Of a stretch of 64,000 bases of DNA, positions 58,325 through 64,000 are shown piece by piece. Position 1 is the first letter of the stretch. Each line of letters begins with the position of its first letter. This DNA comes from Calliopum simillimum (lineage: Eukaryota; Arthropoda; Insecta; Diptera; Lauxaniidae). The notes under the pieces are model-generated. The model was not told the origin of the DNA. It made no database searches and saw nothing but the letters and a program-made list of their open reading frames with translations. Made by a program: the position numbers and the translations under genes. The DNA is taken from NCBI GenBank assembly GCA_951812925.1, contig OX638372.1, positions 6,758,001 to 6,822,000 on the forward strand, in the 5' to 3' direction.

Positions 58325-59205
58325 ATTTCGAATGGATTTCAAAATGTGTTCATCGAAAGAAAAAGTGCTAGATTTAATTGTGCACAAGAAACACGACTTT
58401 CACATTTGTTTCACATTGCGTAAAGTATAAATATTGCAAAACCAACGGTAGTTTGTGTACTGAAAAACTTAAGTGAACGATTAACTACGGAAGGGAAAGT
58501 TGGAAGTGTCCGGAAAAAAGGATTTACCTATAAAGAAAAATCAAAAGAAGTGTTACGTTCCTATAAAAAAAGAATACTGGACTCTTCATTAGAGATGTAG
58601 CTAAAAAAAGTGCATATGTCGCCTTGCAACGTACAGAAAGTCTGCAGAGAGAAAAGTTTTCATTCATATAAAGTACTATTGGCACCAAATAGGAATGATA
58701 AGCAAAACACAGCTGCTAAAACATGCTCACGAAAGCTCTACGACCGTCTTGTACACGATTTTGAATTCATTTTGATGGACGACGCAACCTACGTCAAAGC
58801 TGAACTTAACAGCTTCCGGGTCAACTTTTTAACACTACAAAGAAGAGATGCGATATTGTGCCAAATTTAAAGCAAAAAAAGTGGACAAGTTTGCAAAAAA
58901 ATATTTGGTTTGGCAAGTAATTTGTAAATGCGGTTTGAAGAGCTCAGTATTTGTCACAACTGGTACAATTAACCACCAAATTTATGTGAAAGAGTACTTA
59001 CAGAAACGTCTGCTGAATATGATACGCCTTCACGAAAACCCTGTGTTATTTTGGCGAGTTGTCACTGAATTTGTATGAAGAGAATGGGGTCAATGTTGAC
59101 CGAAAAATGAAAGTCCTCGGCATTGCCCTGAGCTTAGGCCGATTGGAAAATACTGTGCTATAATGAAGAGAAAATTACTAAAAACGAAGGAAGTTGTCAA
59201 TAATG
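58325..59205 (+). pseudogene. Tc1/mariner-superfamily transposase pseudogene
   Basis: Fragments in three frames line up with an insect IS630-Tc1-mariner transposase, possibly of the D,D41D (rosa-like) or maT-like type. A helix-turn-helix-like N-terminal region spans about 58330-58560. The first catalytic Asp lies in FEFILMDDATYVK (58763-58801). KYLVWQVICKCGLKSS, FVTTGTINHQIYVKEYLQKR and ENPVLFW follow in the next frame (58848-59078). CPELRPIGKYCAIMKRKLL (from 59124) is the third block. The region normally holding the second Asp reads RVVTEF and then stops. At least two frameshifts and several stops are present, so it is dead. It runs directly into an A-run at 59204-59223 and repeat R. Confidence 0.75.
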
Positions 59206-59224
59206 AAAAAAAAAAAAAAAAAAA

Positions 59225-60059
59225 CCAGTAAGGGTGTAAAATTTGGCCTGGCCAAACATTAAATACCCTACACTGCAGTATTTTTAAAATTTTGCTCATA
59301 TGGGAGGTGCTACGCTCTCTTGTCCGAGTTTACCCAGTTTTTGTCCAGAACTTGGATTTATAGTTTTTAGTGTCTGATTGAAAAATATAGGAGGTGCCAT
59401 GCCCTCTTGTCCGAGTTCGTCTAGTTTTAGCTTAGAGCGTGCATTTATAGTCTTTCAAAAATCTCTTTCAGTATAGCATTTTTAAACTTTTGCTTATATG
59501 GGAGGTGCCACGCCAGCTTGTCCGATTTTTCCCAATTTTTGTTGAGAGCTTTCATTTATAATACTTAGAGTCGAATTTGGTTCGAATATCTCAAAAAACG
59601 CTTTCAGTATAGCATTTTAAAGCTTTTGCTTATATGGGAGGTGCCCCGCCCTATTGTCCGAGTTCATTCAGTTTCTCAGAGCTTGCGCTTACAATTCTTA
59701 GTATTTATGCGTATTTTGGTTGCATTGTCGTGAAAAATACTCCTAAAATTGCATTTTGAATATATTTTTTGTATGGGCGGTAGGCGTGTCCGTTGACCGA
59801 TTTCGCTCATTTTTAATCCCCCGAGCTAACTTTGACGACGAAGGCAGTGTACCAAATTTCATTGAATTATCTTGCTCAGTTTTCCCAAAAAGTTTATTTC
59901 AACACACAGCCAGCCAGTCACCCAGCCATGACTATATCGACTCAGGAGGTGACGCTGATCAAGAATATATATACTTTTCTATACCTGCCACGCCTCCTTC
60001 TCTGCGTTACAAACGGAAGGACAAAGTGAATTGTATACCCTGGGTGTAGGGTATAAAAA
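59225..60059 (-). mobile_element. Interspersed repeat R, inverted copy
   Basis: Reverse complement of the repeat at 38851-39510: it starts CCAGTAAGGGTGT then TTTGGCCTGGCCAAA, and ends TACCCTGGGTGTAGGGTATA. It holds about four internal units with ATGGGAGGTGC(C/T)(A/C)CGC and GTCCGAGTT, against two in the forward copy. This accounts for its greater length. Open frames in the shared part are coincidental. Confidence 0.75.
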
Positions 60060-60294
60060 ACTAAAACAAAAATGGATCAAGGTATCATTCCAGGTCACCT
60101 AAAGTGATGTGCAGAACCTAATGGCAGGTGTTAATTCAAAATGACTATATTGTGCATATATCTCAACCAGATCAGCAAACCTTTTCATTTTCTTAAAGAA
60201 ATACTCTTGAGCTTCAAATAATGTATTACTTTCTTTTTTTATGGTCAAAAAATAAACGTTTTATACCCATTTTTTGCCGACTACTTTTTTTCAA
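60060..60294. other. Short spacer, nothing recognised
   Basis: AT-rich DNA between two repeats. Confidence 0.4.
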
Positions 60295-60420
60295 ATACAT
60301 ACCTTAAAATTCAAATTTTGGGCGTTATTTCCAGAATGATTATAATTTGGACATTTCGTCGTTTTTGTTTTTCGTTTTTTAATATTTTGGGCGTTATTTC
60401 GTTTAAAGTCGAAATAGTCG
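60295..60420. repeat. GAAATAACGCC-iteron fragment, fourth copy
   Basis: Two GGGCGTTATTTC words (about 60321 and 60388) lie in filler like that of the other copies. It is shorter and probably eroded. Confidence 0.45.
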
Positions 60421-62789
60421 GTGCAAACAGAACTTTTTTTCTGATAGTATCTATTGAGTACACTTAATGTATCCGTTGTTTACAATTCAGTGTTAATTAA
60501 GTTAAAATTTTATAAGCCGGCAAAATAGTGTATTCGCAACAGTTCAATTGCTTCTTGTTTGCGTCGAAATATTAATCAAAAATTAATTATGAATTAGTTT
60601 TTATTATGATGCATGCTTATGGAATTTTATATATATAAGCCATTATTTAGTTGCACCAAATATTAAATTTTTGCCAAATTTTTAATTTTCTCTACATAAA
60701 AACCACCTGCCTCCAGCTGTAGTGATAAACAATTTGTAATGAAATTAATTGCCAAGTAAATTTTAACTATTATTCATAATGTTTTATGTTTATAATTCAA
60801 GCGTTTATTGACTTTTTCCATGCAATTGTGGTGTTAGGTATTTATAGCTATTTTCATGCACATCTATGTGTGTAGAATCAATTTATTGTGGTTTTTGCAT
60901 TGAAATATTATTTACTTTATAAATTGGTATATAAATATTTCTTCTTTAAATTTCATGAAATTTAATAGCCAAGTATAATGTGCACAAATATTGGTTACCA
61001 AAACTAACAATATACTCGTCAGCTACAGGATGCAAATGTTTTCCAAAGCAATTAACATTTTCGAGGAACTGAAAATATCAAATGAAAAATTAAATAGAAA
61101 AATCGGAAATTAAAAAAAAAGTCCAAAGGTCGAAAGAACTTAAACAAATATTGAACAAGTAGAAGAAGCCAAAGGGTCTAAAAATTGTTCAAAAATTAAG
61201 GAAAATGTCTTAATTGAATTATTGGCACTCATATGTCCCGTATAAAAAAAACTTTCTAAAACTTAACTTGCCAGCCGACCAGTAGGCCAGCAGCAAAGTT
61301 TGGACATTTGAACAATTTTATGACATTATCAAGCATCCTTTGATGTAGTTACTTTGATTATATGTATTATACAGGCACTTTTACATTGCTCAGTGCAATT
61401 ACCATTCAGTTCATTCAATCTTCTACATTAACTATTATTTACACTGTAAGAAAACACATAAAAAACTTGTGTCATAAATTATTTCCATCTTTATTTTATA
61501 TTCATAAGTGTATATATAAAAATCTTCTCTCTTGTTATTGACCCCAAATAGTAGGGAAAGGGGAAAATGAATGAAAAGCCTTTCATTTAGATACTTTATG
61601 TATTTTTCATTTTTCTATGATTTTCTTTCTTTTCGACGTCTATTTTTCTCCTATAACATTCTTCTTTTAAAAACTACAGTTAATTTTCCACTTGACTACA
61701 ATAAAGAAACACGACATTTGATACAAAAAAAAAAAAAAAAAATTTGTCAAAAGGCAACAGTGAAATATGATAAACTGATTTGATTGACAAAAGTGACAGT
61801 CGTCAAGACGGAATGACAAGACGGAAGTCAAACGAATTATGTCACTTGAATTTTATACAAAAACCAAATAAAAAATTGAGAAAAACAAATTTTGAGCGGA
61901 TTTAAATAAACAGACAATAATAAACAAACAAAGAAAAAAATAAAAATAAAAATTATTTTGTCCCTGCAGGAAATTACAGATTTTCTAAAAAATGTTCATT
62001 TTTTTCAGCTCTTTTGAGTATACCAAAATTTAAACTTTTGAATTTTATCAATATTCTTGACATTTTTCGAATAATCCATTAGTTTTTAACTTAAACTTTC
62101 TGTTTCCAGAACTTTTAAGCTCTTGAATATTTGGAATTTTTTGATCTTTCGTAGGTATTCCTACTCGGCTGGTGGCAACTTTATTGATTATAACAACAAC
62201 TACAAAATGGAAAAATGTAAATGACATCTTTTTTGAATATTTTTGCTTCTTATTTTGCCAAACAAAAAATTGAGAAATCTCAACAAAAACAGAAATAAAA
62301 AGTCACTTCAAATTTTGGCGAATGGCGTCAAGTTACAATGAAGTGGCCACCACAGTTAATTCAAATGGATAGAAATTCAATTTGGAGGATACCACTGAAG
62401 ACTTTGATGCGAATATGAGTAGACAAGGAAAATCTTTATCAAAAGCTCAAATCTTGTTAAGGGCAGATGTGCGTTAATAGCGTGCCACAACAGTAACCAA
62501 ATGATCATCCTTAGTTAGGGTCGATTATTGTTAGTTTTATTCAACTTTTGAAAGTTGTCGTATTTATATTGAAGTGCAGTATTGGACATTGAACTTAATT
62601 TACATTTAGGATTTGATTCATAAACTGCGATCATGATGATGATTGTGAAAATAGTGCATTGATCTTTTATTGTTTGGCATTGAATATTATTAAGAAACAT
62701 TATTTGCAATAATCGAAAATTCCATGCATTTTTCAACTTAGAAAATTGTGACAATGAGGATAAGAAAAAAAACTACCAAACATAGCTAT
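60421..62789. other. AT-rich spacer, possibly regulatory
   Basis: 60560-61010 is rich in TAAT cores (ATTAATTATGAATTAG and similar) with few repeats, the sort of sequence homeodomain proteins bind. An A-run lies at 61725-61742. No coding exon or RNA gene is supported. Confidence 0.4.
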
Positions 62790-63284
62790 GGACAGTGTTG
62801 CCAACTTAGTGCTTTTCGCACTAGATCTAGTGCTTTTTTGAGATTATTACCCGTAAAATTTTTGGCCTAGTGCTTTTTCATTTTTAGTGCTTTTTCTAGT
62901 GCTTTTTTCTTTCTTCTTGAAGACTTTGTTTTGCTCGTTGAATAAAATGCTGATGTGAACAGGCTTTTAATTTGGAATTAGAAAATAGTGCTACGTCCTT
63001 TTGAATCAATGAAAAAGGTTTTAAAGATTCTTTAGACCTAAACCCTTTTGAAGATCTAGCAAATTTAGTACTACGTGTGTTGTCATTGCGATATTCCAAT
63101 GCTGAAGTAGAAAGAGTATTTAAGTGGTTCGATGGCTGCGTTTAAATCAAAAATAAGAAATAAACTTTAATTTAATTCTTTAAATTCTTTACTCCATATT
63201 AAATATGGATTAAAATGGAATGGTTGCTACTGCGACTCTTATGAATTAACAGATGAAACACTGTTAAAAGTAAATAGTCTGTAA
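62790..63284 (+). pseudogene. hAT-type transposon relic with C-terminal dimerisation motif
   Basis: 62805-62905 carries five TAGTGCTTTTT-type iterons. A frame at 63044-63145 encodes FEDLANLVLRVLSLRYSNAE then VERVFKWF and stops. In the next frame MAAFKSKIRNK, then LNSLLHIKYGLKWNGC and DSYELTDE, run to a stop at 63282-63284. This order (hydrophobic LxLRVLS, SNAEVERVF, KSK-RNK, LLHIKYGL) matches the C-terminal dimerisation region of hAT-family transposases. The catalytic N-terminal part is missing, and a frameshift and stop separate the pieces. Confidence 0.65.
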
Positions 63285-63434
63285 GAATACTAGAAATCAG
63301 AATATTACATAGAACCCATCGGCTAGGAGGAACCCGAAAGTAGTGAAAATAATTTAACAGATCTGTTTTAAACTTATAAGCTACAAGTTCGAGTCATCTA
63401 AAGCCAAAGTAATGTTGATCTTAATTTTATGTAT

Positions 63435-63597
63435 ATATATTATATGTGTTGTTAAATATTAAAACTGCCTAAGTCCTTTTCAGATTTTTAAGCAAAATAG
63501 AATAAATTTCATTGAATTGTTTTTAATTTATTGTATTTTATTTTGCCCACTTATCAGAAAGGGACTTAGGCAGTTTTGATATTTAACTACACATATA
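63435..63597. mobile_element. 163-bp palindrome
   Basis: ATTAAAACTGCCTAAGTCC (63459-63477) is repeated inverted as GGACTTAGGCAGTTTTGAT. Outer TATATATGTG/CACATATA-type arms extend the match. A foldback or MITE-like repeat; no coding capacity. Confidence 0.6.
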
Positions 63598-63603
63598 CAC
63601 GTA

Positions 63604-64000
63604 TATAGGGTAAGGGAGGGAAATATGGACTACGTGGGTAATATGGACCACGTGGATATTTTCCATTGCGTACATAGGATTTACCGTTATTCATATTTAA
63701 ACGTAACGCCAATACCTAAAGCTTTTGTCAGTGCGATTTAAGCGTTCGGTGAAGTCGCATGATTCTGTTATGTTCTTTTTTCAAAAAAAAAAATTTAGCG
63801 ATTATTTTTTTTCCAGTGAGTAAATTTCATTATTTCACTTTAAAGATATGGTGTTTTTAAATAAATTGTTAATTATATAAAGTCTGTGAATACTATTTAT
63901 TATTTATGAGCACAAATTAGTTCATTAACCACGAGACTTTTTGATAAAAAACCACTTATTTCACCAACACGTGGTGCGGGTAATATGAACCACTAAAGAA
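63604..64000. mobile_element. Possible left end of a further element running off the window
   Basis: GGGTAAGGGAGGGAAATATGGAC is followed by repeats of GGGTAATATGGACCACGTGG. A related GGTGCGGGTAATATGAACCAC appears at 63970-63992. G-rich subterminal iterons after a TA recall the pogo-like element at 45185. The right end is not in view. Confidence 0.35.

Noticed and set aside
59756..60049. 97-aa frame resembling one at 39.0-39.2 kb
   Set aside because: Both are in the shared noncoding part of repeat R; similarity reflects the DNA repeat, not a protein.

Overview
The window looks like gene-poor, strongly AT-rich DNA from a dipteran insect, most likely a higher fly and possibly a tephritid. This rests on three things: (TTG)/(CAA)-rich microsatellites; repeat families typical of flies (a 412/mdg1-type retrotransposon, an R1-type LINE fragment, a Tc1/mariner-superfamily transposase remnant, pogo-type remnants and many foldback elements); and the lack of any bacterial gene organisation. 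The species is inferred, not shown. I found no convincing host protein-coding exon, rRNA or functional tRNA. The window reads as a large intron or intergenic region filled with successive transposon insertions.

Left part (1-22,375): AT-rich spacer is broken up by repeats. There is a foldback element built from GAAATAACGCC iterons (1,242-1,987) and an inverted-repeat-flanked block with an unrecognised acidic ORF (5,351-6,898). A 1.26-kb foldback element (9,053-10,312) has a second foldback nested inside it (9,677-10,059). Next come tRNA-like SINE fragments (10.3-10.8 kb), a half copy of the same foldback family (12,046-12,566) and a 318-bp palindromic MITE (13,474-13,791). A pentanucleotide satellite changes sharply from TCAAT to TCAAC units (14,791-15,635), followed by a hexanucleotide tract (16,360-16,755), a non-LTR retrotransposon relic (19.05-19.45 kb), tandem repeats and another palindrome (20,793-21,059).

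Centre (22,379-31,297): an old TIR-bounded element carrying two tandem-repeat arrays was hit by a 7,442-bp Ty3/gypsy retrotransposon of 412/mdg1 type (22,890-30,331; 4-bp target duplication ATTA). The retrotransposon has a tRNA-Arg primer site, a small basic upstream ORF, gag, a pol entered by an apparent -1 frameshift signal (GGGAAAC plus stem-loop), protease-RT-RNase H, a frame break, integrase, and a polypurine tract. It has no env. The LTRs match by eye except for one 37-bp indel, so the insertion is recent.

Right part (31-64 kb): more AT-rich spacer holds three copies of another foldback family (36.5, 40.9 and 46.6 kb), two pogo-type remnants ending in a C-terminal zinc-finger/CDSD module (38.2-39.7 and 45.2-46.4 kb), and an R1-like LINE fragment with an in-frame deletion of its catalytic motif (41.47-42.24 kb). 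There are also further tRNA-like repeats (47.8-48.7 kb), a third copy of the 9-kb foldback (54.0-54.96 kb) and three more GAAATAACGCC patches (55.7, 56.8 and 60.3 kb). Towards the end are a Tc1/mariner-superfamily transposase pseudogene (58.3-59.2 kb), two inverted copies of one interspersed repeat 20 kb apart (38.85 and 59.2 kb), a hAT C-terminal relic (63.0-63.3 kb), a palindrome, and what may be the start of another element running off the window.
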